Positions 37,083 through 48,278 of a stretch of DNA of 64,000 bases are shown piece by piece. The stretch is from Alteromonas oceanisediminis. Lineage in GTDB: Bacteria > Pseudomonadota > Gammaproteobacteria > Enterobacterales > Alteromonadaceae. Location: contig NZ_JAHCTA010000012.1 of the NCBI RefSeq assembly GCF_018474025.1, forward strand, positions 25,192 to 89,191. The letters are read 5' to 3'. The position numbers were made by a program, and so were the translations under genes. Numbering within the stretch: position 1 is the stretch's first letter; the number at the start of each line of letters is the position of its first letter. The notes beneath the pieces are model-generated. The model was not told the origin of the DNA and did not search any database. It saw only the letters and a program-made list of their open reading frames with translations.

Positions 37083-38228
37083 TTGGCTTATTCTGCCCTG
37101 TTAGTGCTTGAAGATGGTTCTGTTTTCAAAGGCACTTCAATTGGTGCTGACGGTACCACTGTCGGAGAAGTTGTTTTTAATACGTCAATGACGGGTTACC
37201 AAGAAATTCTTACTGATCCATCCTACGCTGAACAAATCGTTACACTCACTTATCCTCATATCGGTAACACCGGGACTAATGCTCAAGATGTCGAATCCAA
37301 TGCCGTTCACGCGAAGGGATTGATTATCCGAGATCTTCCGCTGCTGGCGAGCAACTTCAGAAGCGAACAATCCTTAAGTGATTACTTACGCGAGAATAAT
37401 GTGGTGGCAATTGCGGATATTGATACCCGCCGCCTAACACGAATCTTGCGTGATAAAGGTGCGCAGAATGGCTGTATCATCGCCGACACATCCGCATCAG
37501 GGGCATCATTAAATGAAGCCACAGCCAGTGAAAAAGCCAACGCGTTTCCGGGCTTAAAGGGAATGGATTTGGCGAAAGTCGTTTCAACTAATGCGGTAAC
37601 ACAATGGACCGGTAATACCTGGGCGTTAGGAAAAGGCTATCAAGCGGCGCCTGATTCAACTTTTCATGTAGTCGCCTATGATTTCGGCGCTAAGCACAAC
37701 ATTTTGCGTATGTTGGTTGAGCGCGGATGTAAAGTCACTTTGGTGCCTGCGCAAACCTCTGCAGAAGATGCGCTAGCGCTCAATCCAGATGGTATCTTCT
37801 TATCGAATGGGCCGGGTGACCCTGAACCCTGTGACTACGCAATCGCAGCAACCAAAGAGTTTTTAGCCAAAAACGTTCCGGTATTCGGTATTTGTCTGGG
37901 TCATCAACTCTTAGCGTTGGCCTGTGATGCGAAAACAGTAAAAATGAAGTTCGGCCATCATGGCGCTAACCATCCGGTCAAGGATATCGCTCGTAACGTG
38001 GTTATGATCACGAGCCAGAATCATGGTTTCGCGGTGGATGAAGCAAGTTTACCTGAGACACTAAAGGTCACTCACGTGTCTCTGTTTGATGGCTCATTAC
38101 AGGGTATTGCTCATAAAACTAAACCGGCGTTTAGTTTTCAGGGGCACCCCGAAGCCAGTCCCGGTCCGCAAGATGCCTCTGCATTGTTCGACCATTTCAT
38201 CACCCTGATGACCAATCAGCAACGCTAG
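37083..38228 (+). CDS. carA: Carbamoyl-phosphate synthase small subunit
   Basis: Glutaminase subunit that supplies ammonia for carbamoyl phosphate, used in arginine and pyrimidine synthesis. It begins with TTG at 37083, 5 nt after a GGAGG; this gives 381 residues, close to E. coli (382). An ATG at 37011 would add 24 residues not found in the family. Motifs: [20 protein letters not shown], the nucleophile [12 protein letters not shown] (Cys), then [11 protein letters not shown] and the His-Glu pair in [11 protein letters not shown]. Followed by carB after 11 bp. Confidence 0.96.
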   Translation: MAYSALLVLEDGSVFKGTSIGADGTTVGEVVFNTSMTGYQEILTDPSYAEQIVTLTYPHIGNTGTNAQDVESNAVHAKGLIIRDLPLLASNFRSEQSLSDYLRENNVVAIADIDTRRLTRILRDKGAQNGCIIADTSASGASLNEATASEKANAFPGLKGMDLAKVVSTNAVTQWTGNTWALGKGYQAAPDSTFHVVAYDFGAKHNILRMLVERGCKVTLVPAQTSAEDALALNPDGIFLSNGPGDPEPCDYAIAATKEFLAKNVPVFGICLGHQLLALACDAKTVKMKFGHHGANHPVKDIARNVVMITSQNHGFAVDEASLPETLKVTHVSLFDGSLQGIAHKTKPAFSFQGHPEASPGPQDASALFDHFITLMTNQQR

Positions 38229-38239
38229 GACATATTACG

Positions 38240-41200
38240 ATGCCAAAACGTACCGACATAAACAGTATTCTTATCCTGGGGGCAGGCCCCATTGTGATTG
38301 GTCAAGCCTGCGAATTTGATTACTCCGGTGCTCAAGCCTGCAAAGCGCTGAGAGAAGAGGGCTATCGGGTTATTCTGGTTAACTCAAACCCAGCCACGAT
38401 CATGACCGACCCTGAAATGGCCGATGCGACCTATATTGAGCCCATTCACTGGGAAGTGGTTAGAAAAATTATTGAGAAAGAGCGCCCTGATGCCGTGCTA
38501 CCGACCATGGGCGGACAAACGGCGTTAAATTGCGCGCTTGATTTAAACAAGCACGGTGTGCTTGACGAGTTTAACGTTGAGTTAATTGGTGCAAGTGCTG
38601 ACGCGATTGATAAGGCAGAGGATCGTGAACGCTTTGATCAGGCGATGAAATCTATTGGCCTAGAGTGCCCACATGCAGAGATAGCCCACTCTATTGAACA
38701 AGCGCATGATGTGCTTAGCCGTATTGGTTTTCCGTGTATTATTCGACCGTCGTTTACCATGGGCGGCACGGGCGGCGGTATTGCCTACAATATCGATGAA
38801 TTTAACGAAATTTGTACGCGTGGTTTAGATTTATCGCCAACGAATGAATTACTGATTGATGAATCGTTAATTGGCTGGAAAGAATACGAAATGGAAGTTG
38901 TGCGTGATAAAAACGACAACTGCATTATCGTGTGTACCATTGAAAACTTCGACCCGATGGGTGTGCACACCGGCGACTCTATTACCGTAGCACCGGCGCA
39001 GACCCTGACCGACAAAGAATTCCAACTTATGCGTAATGCGGCAATGGCCGTGTTGCGTGAGATTGGCGTCGAAACGGGCGGATCCAACGTTCAGTTCGGG
39101 ATTGACCCTAACACAGGCCGCATGGTGATCATTGAAATGAATCCACGCGTGTCTCGTTCTTCAGCCCTCGCGTCGAAGGCGACGGGCTTCCCAATTGCCA
39201 AAGTGGCCGCAAAATTAGCCGTTGGTTATACGCTGGATGAGCTTGCCAATGATATCACCGGTGGAGCAACACCGGCTTCGTTCGAACCTGCCATAGACTA
39301 TGTCGTTACCAAGATCCCTCGCTTTAACTTTGAAAAATTTGCGGGTGCGAATGATCGCTTAACCACACAGATGAAATCAGTCGGTGAGGTGATGGCAATT
39401 GGTCGAAACCAACAGGAATCTTTGCAAAAGGCCCTGCGCGGCCTAGAAGTCGGGGCCAACGGTTTATCACCTATTTTGGATTTGAACGACTCTGATGCGC
39501 GTAACAAGCTGGTTTACGAGCTTAGAGAGCCGGGTGCCGAACGGATCTGGTATATCGGCGATGCGTTCAGAATGGGCATGAGTATTGACGAAGTGTTCGA
39601 ATTGACCAACATCGATCGTTGGTATCTGGTGCAATTAGAGGAGCTTGTGCAGTTAGAAGCATTGGTTGAGCGACAAGGCGTAGCGCAAATTGATGGTGAC
39701 CTAATGCGCACGCTTAAGCGTAAAGGCTTCTCTGACTCGCGCTTGGCTGAGCTGACGAATGTGGCAGAGAGTGATATCCGCGACATTCGGGTTAAACACA
39801 ATGTACTGCCCGTGTATAAACGCGTTGATACGTGTGCTGCAGAATTTTCGACCAGCACCGCGTACATGTATTCTACTTATGATGAAGAGTGTGAAGCCAA
39901 CCCCAGTGATCGTGATAAAATCATGGTATTGGGCGGCGGTCCAAACCGGATCGGTCAAGGTATTGAGTTTGATTACTGTTGTGTTCACGCTGCGCTTTCC
40001 ATGCGTGAAGATGGCTATGAAACCATCATGGTTAACTGTAATCCTGAGACCGTGTCCACCGATTACGACACCTCAGATCGTCTGTATTTCGAACCGGTAA
40101 CCTTGGAAGACGTACTGGAAATCGTGCGTGTAGAAAAGCCTAAAGGTGTGATTGTGCAATATGGCGGTCAGACGCCGCTCAAGCTGGCACGTGCGCTGGA
40201 AGAAAATGGCGTACCGATTATTGGTACGTCGCCGGATGCCATCGACCGAGCAGAAGATCGTGAGCGCTTCCAGCAAATGGTGAATAAGTTAGGCTTGAAA
40301 CAGCCCGCCAACGCAACCGTGCGCAATATCGATGAAGCGCTATTGCGCGCAGAAGAGTTAGGATTCCCGTTGGTGGTCAGACCGTCTTATGTTTTGGGTG
40401 GTCGAGCGATGGAAATCGTTTACGACATGAAGGACCTGAAGCGCTATTTAAATGAGGCGGTTAAGGTGTCAAACGACTCGCCCGTACTGCTCGACCGTTT
40501 CCTTGATGATGCCGTAGAAGTTGACATAGACGCGATCAGTGATGGAAAAACGGTTGTCATCGGCGGGATCATGGAGCATATCGAACAGGCCGGGGTGCAC
40601 TCTGGTGATTCGGCGTGTTCATTACCACCGTATTCTTTATCGAAAGACATTCAGGACGTGATGCGTGAACAGGTCAAAGCCATGGCCATTGAGCTTGGCG
40701 TGGTCGGCCTGATGAACACCCAGTTCGCAATCAAAGATGGCGAAGTCTATCTGATTGAAGTTAATCCGCGTGCGGCACGTACCGTGCCGTTCGTGTCTAA
40801 AGCAACGGGTTTGCCCATCGCTAAGATTGCTGCCCGCGCGATGGCGGGTCAATCGCTTGAATCACAAGGTGTCACGAAGGAAGTGATACCGCCGTTCTTC
40901 TCCGTCAAAGAAGTGGTTCTGCCTTTCGCTAAATTCCGTGGTGTTGACCCACTGTTGGGCCCGGAAATGCGTTCGACAGGTGAAGTCATGGGCGTAGGTG
41001 ATACGTTTGAAGAAGCGTACGCCAAAGCGAATTTAGGTGCAGGCTCGCCCTTGCCAAAATCTGGAAAAGCGCTATTGTCTGTACGTGAGCATGACAAAAC
41101 CAAACTGATTGGATTGGCTAAGGAGCTGGTTGCTAAGGGCTTTGAAATTGAAGCAACGCGTGGCACCGCCACCGTCTTATACGATGCCGGCATTGTAACT

Positions 41201-41470
41201 ACCGTGGTCAACAAGCTTTCTGAAGGCCGCCCCAATATTGTTGATGCGATTAAAAACAAACGTTACACCTACATTGTGAACACCACCGAAGGTCGACAGG
41301 CAATCAATGATTCGGTGTACATTCGCAGAGAGGCGTTAGCGAGTAAAACGACGTACACGACAACCATCAACGCAGGCTTTGCAACGATCCGTGCAAAAGA
41401 CTTTGACGATAAAGCAAACGTATCGTCTGTACAGGAATTGCATGAGCGTGTACGCCAGCGCGCTGAGTAA
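38240..41470 (+). CDS. carB: Carbamoyl-phosphate synthase large subunit
   Basis: Two homologous ATP-grasp halves (about 1-550 and 551-940) plus a C-terminal MGS-like allosteric domain, 1076 residues in all, as in E. coli (1073). The first half begins [20 protein letters not shown], the second [19 protein letters not shown]. The ATP-grasp metal sites [20 protein letters not shown] and [20 protein letters not shown] are intact. The C-terminal domain should bind UMP and ornithine. No unusual features. Confidence 0.98.
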   Translation: MPKRTDINSILILGAGPIVIGQACEFDYSGAQACKALREEGYRVILVNSNPATIMTDPEMADATYIEPIHWEVVRKIIEKERPDAVLPTMGGQTALNCALDLNKHGVLDEFNVELIGASADAIDKAEDRERFDQAMKSIGLECPHAEIAHSIEQAHDVLSRIGFPCIIRPSFTMGGTGGGIAYNIDEFNEICTRGLDLSPTNELLIDESLIGWKEYEMEVVRDKNDNCIIVCTIENFDPMGVHTGDSITVAPAQTLTDKEFQLMRNAAMAVLREIGVETGGSNVQFGIDPNTGRMVIIEMNPRVSRSSALASKATGFPIAKVAAKLAVGYTLDELANDITGGATPASFEPAIDYVVTKIPRFNFEKFAGANDRLTTQMKSVGEVMAIGRNQQESLQKALRGLEVGANGLSPILDLNDSDARNKLVYELREPGAERIWYIGDAFRMGMSIDEVFELTNIDRWYLVQLEELVQLEALVERQGVAQIDGDLMRTLKRKGFSDSRLAELTNVAESDIRDIRVKHNVLPVYKRVDTCAAEFSTSTAYMYSTYDEECEANPSDRDKIMVLGGGPNRIGQGIEFDYCCVHAALSMREDGYETIMVNCNPETVSTDYDTSDRLYFEPVTLEDVLEIVRVEKPKGVIVQYGGQTPLKLARALEENGVPIIGTSPDAIDRAEDRERFQQMVNKLGLKQPANATVRNIDEALLRAEELGFPLVVRPSYVLGGRAMEIVYDMKDLKRYLNEAVKVSNDSPVLLDRFLDDAVEVDIDAISDGKTVVIGGIMEHIEQAGVHSGDSACSLPPYSLSKDIQDVMREQVKAMAIELGVVGLMNTQFAIKDGEVYLIEVNPRAARTVPFVSKATGLPIAKIAARAMAGQSLESQGVTKEVIPPFFSVKEVVLPFAKFRGVDPLLGPEMRSTGEVMGVGDTFEEAYAKANLGAGSPLPKSGKALLSVREHDKTKLIGLAKELVAKGFEIEATRGTATVLYDAGIVTTVVNKLSEGRPNIVDAIKNKRYTYIVNTTEGRQAINDSVYIRREALASKTTYTTTINAGFATIRAKDFDDKANVSSVQELHERVRQRAE

Positions 41471-41506
41471 GTGACAAGTGCCGCACTACGCGGTATATTT
41501 CGAATC

Positions 41507-41532
41507 AAGTGCGCTTCAGGGCGCACTTTTTT
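41507..41532 (+). terminator. Terminator between carB and greA
   Basis: Stem AAGTGCGC / GCGCACTT with loop TTCAGG, followed by four further T residues, 36 bp after the carB stop and 24 bp before greA. Confidence 0.85.
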
Positions 41533-41556
41533 GTGCTAAGAATAAGAGAGAGAACG

Positions 41557-42033
41557 ATGAGTCAATACCCCATGACAGCAGAAGGTGCGAAACAGCTTCG
41601 TGACGAACTGCATGAATTAAAATCGGTCAAGCGTCCGCAGATTATCGCGTCTATCGCAGAAGCGCGTGAGCATGGCGATTTGAAAGAAAACGCTGAATAC
41701 CACGCCGCGCGTGAACAACAAAGTTTTTGTGAGGGGCGTATACAGGATATCGAGGGTAAGTTATCGAACGCGCAAATCATTGATGTGACCAAGATGGAAA
41801 ATACCGGCAAGGTTATCTTTGGCACCACGGTAACTATCTTGAACAGCACCACCGATGAAGAAACCACATACCGCATCGTCGGTGATGATGAAGCGGATAT
41901 TAAGCAGAATCGTATTTCGGTTAATTCACCGATTGCTCGTGGCTTGATTGGTAAAATGATTGATGATGTGGTGAATATTCAAACGCCTGCCGGCACCGTA
42001 GAATTCGAAATTATTGCGGTCGAGTATATTTAG
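41557..42033 (+). CDS. greA: Transcription elongation factor GreA
   Basis: Rescues backtracked RNA polymerase by stimulating transcript cleavage. The 158 residues have the N-terminal coiled coil ([38 protein letters not shown]) with the acidic tip, and the C-terminal FKBP-like domain ([18 protein letters not shown]). The ATG at 41557 lies behind GAGAGAGA; upstream in-frame codons fall inside the terminator. Convergent with the pilin gene. Confidence 0.96.
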   Translation: MSQYPMTAEGAKQLRDELHELKSVKRPQIIASIAEAREHGDLKENAEYHAAREQQSFCEGRIQDIEGKLSNAQIIDVTKMENTGKVIFGTTVTILNSTTDEETTYRIVGDDEADIKQNRISVNSPIARGLIGKMIDDVVNIQTPAGTVEFEIIAVEYI

Positions 42034-42051
42034 CACATCCGCATGGCTTAC

Positions 42052-42600
42052 TTAACAGTCGCTGCTCTGTATCTCGTAGGTGGGTGGCGAGTCCACGCTG
42101 GTTGCCATATTGTACTGAACATAGCAAAGAGGTTCAGTCCCGCTGGCTGCGGGGCTGACACCAATACTGATGTGATAAAATTGCACATGGTCATCGTCAA
42201 TATCGAATAACCAATCTGCATCCTGACAGGCGCTGGCACTGGCTAGATGATGGCATATGTTGAAATTCATTGAGCTGAGCATATCTTCTGCGCCAGTACT
42301 GCGCGAGCCCGATGCGCCGTTATAGGCGATATAGCCATAACGTGTTGTGATTGTGGCGCCGCCGTCTAACGTCACCACAGCATCTTCTTCTTTTTCCACG
42401 CGCTGAATAACCGATTTGGCGTAAACAATGGTATTTGCTGACTTAAGTGCCCCCTCCAAGCCGGTCAGTGTGGATGCGACAGCTTCTGATTGAAAGCTAA
42501 TAAAGCGGGGGAGTGCAACAACGGCGAGTATTCCTAAAATGACTATGACGATAATCAATTCGATTAACGTAAATCCAGACAGTGGCTTTGTGTGTTGCAC
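42052..42600 (-). CDS. Type IV pilin-like protein (MSHA/GspG-type prepilin)
   Basis: A 182-residue prepilin with a short leader and the cleavage motif SG/FTLIELIIVIVILGIL; the processed protein would start with Phe and has Glu at position 5. The hydrophobic helix is followed by a helix and a globular C terminus with cysteine pairs (FNICHHLASASAC; Cys near the end). It resembles MSHA-type pilins. GTG start. It stands alone, without assembly genes, so it would depend on pilus or secretion machinery elsewhere. Confidence 0.82.
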   Translation of the reverse strand: MQHTKPLSGFTLIELIIVIVILGILAVVALPRFISFQSEAVASTLTGLEGALKSANTIVYAKSVIQRVEKEEDAVVTLDGGATITTRYGYIAYNGASGSRSTGAEDMLSSMNFNICHHLASASACQDADWLFDIDDDHVQFYHISIGVSPAASGTEPLCYVQYNMATSVDSPPTYEIQSSDC

Positions 42601-42730
42601 TCGTTGAGTCTCATTTATGAAGTTGAAATAAGGGCGTATTGATCAAACGTTGTATTGCGCAAACCAACACGGCTCAATATAACAAGCAAGAAGGCGCCCG
42701 TAAACGCCCGTTATTGCTCAACAATTTAAT

Positions 42731-44377
42731 TCATTTGAGGCTAGACAGTGCTTTTTCTAATGCAACGGTTCTATCGTGGGTAAACGCATCGTTGCTAAGG
42801 AGTTCTTCAACACCCAATCGTTTGAGCTTTTCTGCCGCTTTACGGGTTTTCATCACCACGTACACCGCTTTGCCAAGCTCCGTGGCTTCTTTGACAACAT
42901 TTTCAATAGACAATGAAATCGTGTCATCGAGCATAGACACATCACTTAAATCGATAATCACGACCTCATGATCAGCAATGGCAGCACGTTCCCGTGCCAG
43001 CGCCTTAGAAACGCCAAAAATCATGGCGCCGGATAAGTAGAAAAACAGGATCCTGCCTTCGCCAAGATTCAGTAATCTTTTCTGCTCGCGGGTTAACGGC
43101 AGTTTATCGTCCATGTCACTGATGGCGCGGATATTCTTGGATTGGCTCGCACTGAGCTTTTCGATAGTAATGATATTGGCAATAAATACACCGATACCGA
43201 CGGCAGCAATTAGGTCCACGAATACCGTCAGGAGCAACACCGCATACATGATCAGGGTTGAGTGAAACGAAACGCGATGGGCACGTTTGATAAAACTCCA
43301 ATCCAGAATGTCGACACCGACTTTAACGGCGATCCCGGCTAATACAGCGAGCGGAATGTTGCCTATAAGCTGCGCCGCCCCAAACACGGCAATAATGAGT
43401 ACGACAACCCGAACCACGCCAGACAAGGCGGTTTTTGCTCCTGATTGAATGTTGACTACCGTGCCCATGGTCGCGCCTGCGCCCGGTAATCCACCAAACA
43501 TGCCCGACACAATGTTACCCAGCCCCTGACCGATAAGTTCTTTGTCTGATTTATGCTCGGTACGCGTTAGGTTGTCAGCGATCACGGAGGTAAGCATTGA
43601 ATCAATACAGCCCAACATACCCAGTACCATGGCATCGAGCAGCATGGTCTGGAATTGTTCCGCAGTGAAACTGGGTAAGTTCAGGCTAGGTAATGAAGCA
43701 TTGATGTCGCCAATACGTTGAATGTCAGCGTAACTGAAAAACAACACTGACAGGAGTGACACAATCACCAGCGCATACAACTGCGGTGGGATCAACTTTT
43801 TCCATTTTGCTGGCGTAAAAAATAGGATGCCTAAGGTGAGTAGCCCCAGTAATAATTCCTGCCATTGAATATTGCTCAGTAATGTGGGGAGATTTTGTAA
43901 GGTTCCGCCAACACCACCGGCGGGTGCACTTTGGCCGATTAAAGGGGCAAATTGAATGATAATCAAAATACAGCCAATACCCGACATAAACCCGGAAATC
44001 ACGCTGTATGGCATCAGCGTAATGTATTTACCCAGCTTGAGCACACCGAACGCTATTTGAAACACCCCGGCCATCATGACGACCGTAAACGCCATGGCCA
44101 ATCCATTATCTGGATTGTCGGCAATCATGGTCGTTACCACCGCCGCCATCACCACCGTCATTGGCCCAGTGGGTTCCGAAATAAGGGTAGGGGTACCGCC
44201 AAAGAGAGCGGCAAATAAGCCTACGAGGATGGCACCGTATAAGCCTGCTTCCGCGCCAGCACCTGATGCCACGCCAAATGTCAACGCCAGCGGCAGAGAG
44301 ACGATTGCCGCTGTGACCCCACCGAGGATATCGCCGCGTAAATTCGTTCGATTTATCGTGTTAAGCCAAGTGGTCAT
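42731..44377 (-). CDS. SulP family anion transporter with a STAS domain
   Basis: A 548-residue protein with about 11-12 membrane segments (GVTAAIVSLPLALTFGVASG; PTLISEPTGPMTVVMAAVVT) and a C-terminal STAS domain (about 430-548; VVIIDLSDVSMLDDTISLSI). SulP proteins carry sulfate, bicarbonate or other anions; some marine members are sodium-dependent bicarbonate transporters (BicA). Substrate not determined by sequence. The AT-rich region upstream of the ATG is a plausible promoter. Confidence 0.9.
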   Translation of the reverse strand: MTTWLNTINRTNLRGDILGGVTAAIVSLPLALTFGVASGAGAEAGLYGAILVGLFAALFGGTPTLISEPTGPMTVVMAAVVTTMIADNPDNGLAMAFTVVMMAGVFQIAFGVLKLGKYITLMPYSVISGFMSGIGCILIIIQFAPLIGQSAPAGGVGGTLQNLPTLLSNIQWQELLLGLLTLGILFFTPAKWKKLIPPQLYALVIVSLLSVLFFSYADIQRIGDINASLPSLNLPSFTAEQFQTMLLDAMVLGMLGCIDSMLTSVIADNLTRTEHKSDKELIGQGLGNIVSGMFGGLPGAGATMGTVVNIQSGAKTALSGVVRVVVLIIAVFGAAQLIGNIPLAVLAGIAVKVGVDILDWSFIKRAHRVSFHSTLIMYAVLLLTVFVDLIAAVGIGVFIANIITIEKLSASQSKNIRAISDMDDKLPLTREQKRLLNLGEGRILFFYLSGAMIFGVSKALARERAAIADHEVVIIDLSDVSMLDDTISLSIENVVKEATELGKAVYVVMKTRKAAEKLKRLGVEELLSNDAFTHDRTVALEKALSSLK

Positions 44378-44454
44378 ATTTATATTAATATAATATTGTT
44401 TCGTAAAGTATAAATTAAAATAAATAACGATGCAGCATTAATGAACACGGAAAT

Positions 44455-45753
44455 TTACTGGTCTGGCGAGTCGGAATGTTTGAGTATCTTGCCTGATTGC
44501 ATCACAAAGCCGACCGACTCGAGCAGACTGATGTCTGACAGTGGGTCGCCTTTCACCGCAATAATATCAGCGTGCTTGCCTGCACTGATGCTACCTAATG
44601 TTTCTGATTGATTCAGCAACGCCGCGGCATTAATGGTTGCTGCCTGAATTGCCTGCATCGGTGTCATACCAAATTGCACCATGCGAGCAAATTGCATCGC
44701 ATTGTCACCGTGAGGGTACACGCCCGCATCAGTACCAAACACCATTTTAACGCCTGCCTCGACGGCTTTTCTGAAGTTTTCTCGTTGCCGTTTCCCAACC
44801 GTGCGCTCTTTAGCCAGACTTTCTTCCAGGATCCCAGCTTTTTCGCCCTCACCGAGAATATACTCAGTCACGTAGATATCCATCGAGAACACGGTGCCGT
44901 TTTGCTTTGCCAATTCAATACTTTCATCATTCAAGAAGCTCACATGCTCGACGGAATCCACGCCAGCTTTAATCGCATTATAGATCCCCTCGGTACCGTG
45001 GGCATGGGCCGCTACGGTTAAGCCACGCATGTGAGATTCTTCAACAATCGCCTGCATTTCAGCGAGTGTGAGCTGTTGCACACCCACTTTTGTGCCTTTA
45101 GACAACACGCCGCCCGTTGCACAAATCTTGGTTACATTGGCACCATACTTGATATTTTCACGTACTTTTGCCCGCACAGCCCACGGGCCATCTGCAACAC
45201 CACCGCCAGTCGCGGCGTAGTCAGACGGGAGCAGGTTATTGTCACAATGCCCGCCCGTAACGCCAATCGAGTGCCCGGCGACAAATAACCTTGGCCCAAC
45301 AATATCGCCTGCATCAATAGCATCCTTAAGCGCTACATCGGCGTAACCGTCTGCTCCGACATTGCGCACCGTGGTGAAACCTGCCATCACTGTTTTCCGC
45401 GCATTGTTTACGCCATTAATAGTGGCTCTGGGCAATGAAATGGCTAAACTCTTGTATCCGTGATCATCTGCGTTGCCTGTGAGGTGAACGTGCATATCCA
45501 TCAGGCCTGGCAGCAAGGTATAACCGGAAAGTTTAATTACGTTTGCATTGGGGGGCGGTTGACTATCGGTGCTGACTTTTGTGATTTGGCCGGCTTCAAT
45601 GGTCACAAGGGGGTTTTCTACCCGCACTCCGTTTTCTACATCGATGTAGGCATCTGCACTAAGATATTGGGTGCTTGCGTCACTGAGCGCGCTGAATAAA
45701 CAGCTTACTCCTATAACAATGTAGCAAAGTGGTTGGTGCAATCGCTGAAACAT
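44455..45753 (-). CDS. Exported amidohydrolase family protein
   Basis: Metal-dependent hydrolase of about 432 residues. The ATG at 45753 gives a signal-like segment (LCYIVIGVSCLFSALSDAS); an ATG at 45780 is also possible. It has the first metal motif LPGLMDMHVHLTG, a central AHAHGTEGIYNAI and the late FGTDAGVYPHGDNA region with the catalytic Asp. It resembles imidazolonepropionase-like and Xaa-Pro dipeptidase-type amidohydrolases of marine bacteria; the substrate is unknown. The gene stands alone between SulP and lnt. Confidence 0.82.
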   Translation of the reverse strand: MFQRLHQPLCYIVIGVSCLFSALSDASTQYLSADAYIDVENGVRVENPLVTIEAGQITKVSTDSQPPPNANVIKLSGYTLLPGLMDMHVHLTGNADDHGYKSLAISLPRATINGVNNARKTVMAGFTTVRNVGADGYADVALKDAIDAGDIVGPRLFVAGHSIGVTGGHCDNNLLPSDYAATGGGVADGPWAVRAKVRENIKYGANVTKICATGGVLSKGTKVGVQQLTLAEMQAIVEESHMRGLTVAAHAHGTEGIYNAIKAGVDSVEHVSFLNDESIELAKQNGTVFSMDIYVTEYILGEGEKAGILEESLAKERTVGKRQRENFRKAVEAGVKMVFGTDAGVYPHGDNAMQFARMVQFGMTPMQAIQAATINAAALLNQSETLGSISAGKHADIIAVKGDPLSDISLLESVGFVMQSGKILKHSDSPDQ

Positions 45754-45842
45754 GCGGGTGAGACCTTTGTGTCGATTCATTGGCGTCAGTATAGCAGGGG
45801 TTGCCAGCGCAACAATGATTAACTCAATGAAAGCATAGGCCG

Positions 45843-47354
45843 TTAGCGTGCAGAGCGCTTACGCAAAAGAAATGCGCTTAGTGCAAACAAACTCGTAACG
45901 ATCCAAATGGGTAAATCACCAAAGCGTCGATAAGGTGTGGTGCCTGATACCAGCGGAATGGTGTAGCTGGCGCTGGCAAGTTCGAACTGCGGTAACGCCA
46001 GCGTCTGCTCGCCTCGATGATCAACAAAGGCGCTTATTCCATTATTGGTCGAGCGTATCAGTGGTAAGCCAAACTCTTTGGCGCGTACCTGCGCAATTTC
46101 CATGTGTTGGGCTGGGCCATGGGAGCGGCCAAACCAGGCATCGTTGCTCACCGTTAACATCACTTGAGTATCGTTATAGAGATTCGCCCGGACTTGACGC
46201 GGAAAAGCGATTTCAAAGCAAATAGCCGGCGCAATCGCAATGCCATTAGCGATTAAGTTTCTTTGCTGGAAGTCGCCGCGGGTGAAACTGGACATCGGCA
46301 AATCAAATATCGGCGCCAATCGACGCAGCCATCGCTCAAAGGGGACAAATTCACCAATCGGCAGTAAATGATGTTTATCAAACCGATTATTGTGGAAGTA
46401 GCGGTAGTGACCATTTTCATCACCAGGTTGTTTTCGCCCGACGACAATCAGATTATTAAATACCTGCTCATTTTCAAAATTATAATTCACGATGCCGGTG
46501 ATGAGTGCACTCCCGGCGTTTGCCGTAACGGTGTCTAATTCGTGTAAGTAATCCAGCGCGAGCGATTCCAGTTTGGGGATTGCGGCTTCTGGCCAAACAA
46601 TCAAATCGTGGCCTAAATACGGGGTTGTCTCGCTTGCGTAGGTTTGCATGGTCGGCGCATCCTGCTCAGGAACCCATCGTAATGCCTGTTGTATGTTGCC
46701 TTGTACCATCGCCGTGCGCAGCGTCTGCCCGTTCGGTTTTGACCACTCAACACTGTTCAGAACCGATCCCGCAAAGGGAAAAACGATCAGTAAAAGCCAG
46801 CAAGAGACCCAATGCCGCTGATGGAGCGCGTAAGCCATGCCTGAACTCATGAGTATGAGTAGCGCGGAAACACCGGTTTCCCCGACCACCGGAAGCCACC
46901 CACCTAACGGGGAGTGCAATTGTGAGTATCCCACAGATAACCACGGAAAGCCGGTTAACACCCAGCTACGCAGCCATTCTGTTACCACCCACAGAAGCGG
47001 TAAAACCAAGGCCCAATGCGAGGCTTTGAAGAAGCGATGTGCGATGTACACCGCGAGTGCAGGGTAGAGCGCGAGATAACTGCACAGCAGGAACATCATG
47101 GCGACTGAGGCGATTAAAGGAATGCCGCCAAAGTCAGCCAGACTGACGTGCACCCAGCTAATACCTGCGCCGAACCAGCCTAACCCAAACCACCAGGCCG
47201 TCAACGTTTTTGACACGGTACCGGGTTGGTGCAGTAAGTAGAATAAGCCGGTTAAACTGACTATTGGCCACCACCATAGGCCGAAAGGCGCATAGCTAAA
47301 GGTCAGTAAAGCGCCTAAAGCCAGCGCGATGACAGAGTGGGCGATCGGTTTCAG
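45843..47354 (-). CDS. lnt: Apolipoprotein N-acyltransferase Lnt (probable CTG start)
   Basis: Transfers the third acyl chain to lipoproteins in the inner membrane. The nitrilase domain is complete: catalytic Glu in DLIVWPEAAIPKLE and Cys in APAICFEIAFPR. A start at GTG 47216 gives only 457 residues and cuts off the first membrane helices. The same frame stays open to 47354, encoding LKPIAHSVIALALGALLTFS and the conserved YAPFGLWWWPI. No ATG, GTG or TTG occurs in this added part before the corC stop; a CTG at 47354 with GGAAG 7 nt upstream is the best start. This gives 503 residues, the usual size. It starts 2 bp after corC. Confidence 0.85.
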   Translation of the reverse strand: MKPIAHSVIALALGALLTFSYAPFGLWWWPIVSLTGLFYLLHQPGTVSKTLTAWWFGLGWFGAGISWVHVSLADFGGIPLIASVAMMFLLCSYLALYPALAVYIAHRFFKASHWALVLPLLWVVTEWLRSWVLTGFPWLSVGYSQLHSPLGGWLPVVGETGVSALLILMSSGMAYALHQRHWVSCWLLLIVFPFAGSVLNSVEWSKPNGQTLRTAMVQGNIQQALRWVPEQDAPTMQTYASETTPYLGHDLIVWPEAAIPKLESLALDYLHELDTVTANAGSALITGIVNYNFENEQVFNNLIVVGRKQPGDENGHYRYFHNNRFDKHHLLPIGEFVPFERWLRRLAPIFDLPMSSFTRGDFQQRNLIANGIAIAPAICFEIAFPRQVRANLYNDTQVMLTVSNDAWFGRSHGPAQHMEIAQVRAKEFGLPLIRSTNNGISAFVDHRGEQTLALPQFELASASYTIPLVSGTTPYRRFGDLPIWIVTSLFALSAFLLRKRSAR

Positions 47355-47356
47355 CG

Positions 47357-48232
47357 CTATTCTTCCGTAGACGATTCTCTGGCTTCAGGCAGTGTCAGTT
47401 TCAGTTGTTGAAGACGACGTTTGTCCGACTGCGTTACCTTAAAAAGAATGTTATTAATTTCAATTTCTTCATTGGTTTCAGGCATATGCCCAAACGCTTT
47501 GAGGACGATACCACCGATAGTATCCGCTTCATCTTCACTGAACTTAGTTTCAAAAAAGCGGTTAAACTCATCCAATGGCGTTAACGCTTTTACCGAGTAG
47601 GTGTGTTTATTCAGCGGACGTATATCATCGGTTCCGTCCTCTTCGGTATCAAACTCATCCTCGATTTCACCCACAATTAATTCAAGAATATCTTCAATGG
47701 TGACCAGCCCGGAAACGCCGCCATACTCATCAACCACGATGGCCATGTGATAACGTTGTTGGCGAAATTCTTTCAACAACACATCCACGCGTTTGCTTTC
47801 CGGCACGATGACTGCGGGACGTAATACATCGCGTAACTTGAATTCTTTACCAGGTATAAAGGCGTACGCAAGTAAATCCTTTGCCAGCAAAATACCTTCT
47901 ATATGATCTTTATCTTCGCTGATCACAGGAAAACGCGAGTGGGCGGAATCGAGCATTAACGGCAGAAATTCATCAACGCTCTGTTCAATATCAATGGTGG
48001 TCATTTGCGCTCGGGGTATCATGATTTCGCGCACACGCATGTCATGCACACCAATCACGCCCTCAATCATTTCGCGAGTTTGCGGGTCGATGACCTCTCG
48101 GGCTTGCGCCTCGCTGATCACTTCAACGAGGTCTTCTTTGCTTTTCGGTTCTCCATTAAATGGCTGGAGTATCTTTTCAAACCAGCCTTTCTGTGCAGAA
48201 CCGCTGGTAGAGTGCGGGTTATCTTCGCTCAT
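47357..48232 (-). CDS. corC: CorC/HlyC family CBS-domain protein
   Basis: Cytosolic protein of 291 residues with a paired CBS domain (about 70-190; VRDIMIP-like VREIMIPRAQMTTID; MAIVVDEYGGVSGLVTIEDI) and a C-terminal transporter-associated CorC_HlyC domain (FSEDEADTIGGIVLKAFGHMP). Linked to magnesium and cobalt efflux or to the integrity of the envelope. Its position between ybeY and lnt is conserved in gammaproteobacteria. Confidence 0.93.
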   Translation of the reverse strand: MSEDNPHSTSGSAQKGWFEKILQPFNGEPKSKEDLVEVISEAQAREVIDPQTREMIEGVIGVHDMRVREIMIPRAQMTTIDIEQSVDEFLPLMLDSAHSRFPVISEDKDHIEGILLAKDLLAYAFIPGKEFKLRDVLRPAVIVPESKRVDVLLKEFRQQRYHMAIVVDEYGGVSGLVTIEDILELIVGEIEDEFDTEEDGTDDIRPLNKHTYSVKALTPLDEFNRFFETKFSEDEADTIGGIVLKAFGHMPETNEEIEINNILFKVTQSDKRRLQQLKLTLPEARESSTEE

Positions 48233-48278
48233 AGAATTTAAATTTTATCGCCAAAACGCCGTTGTCGGCTGTTAATAG

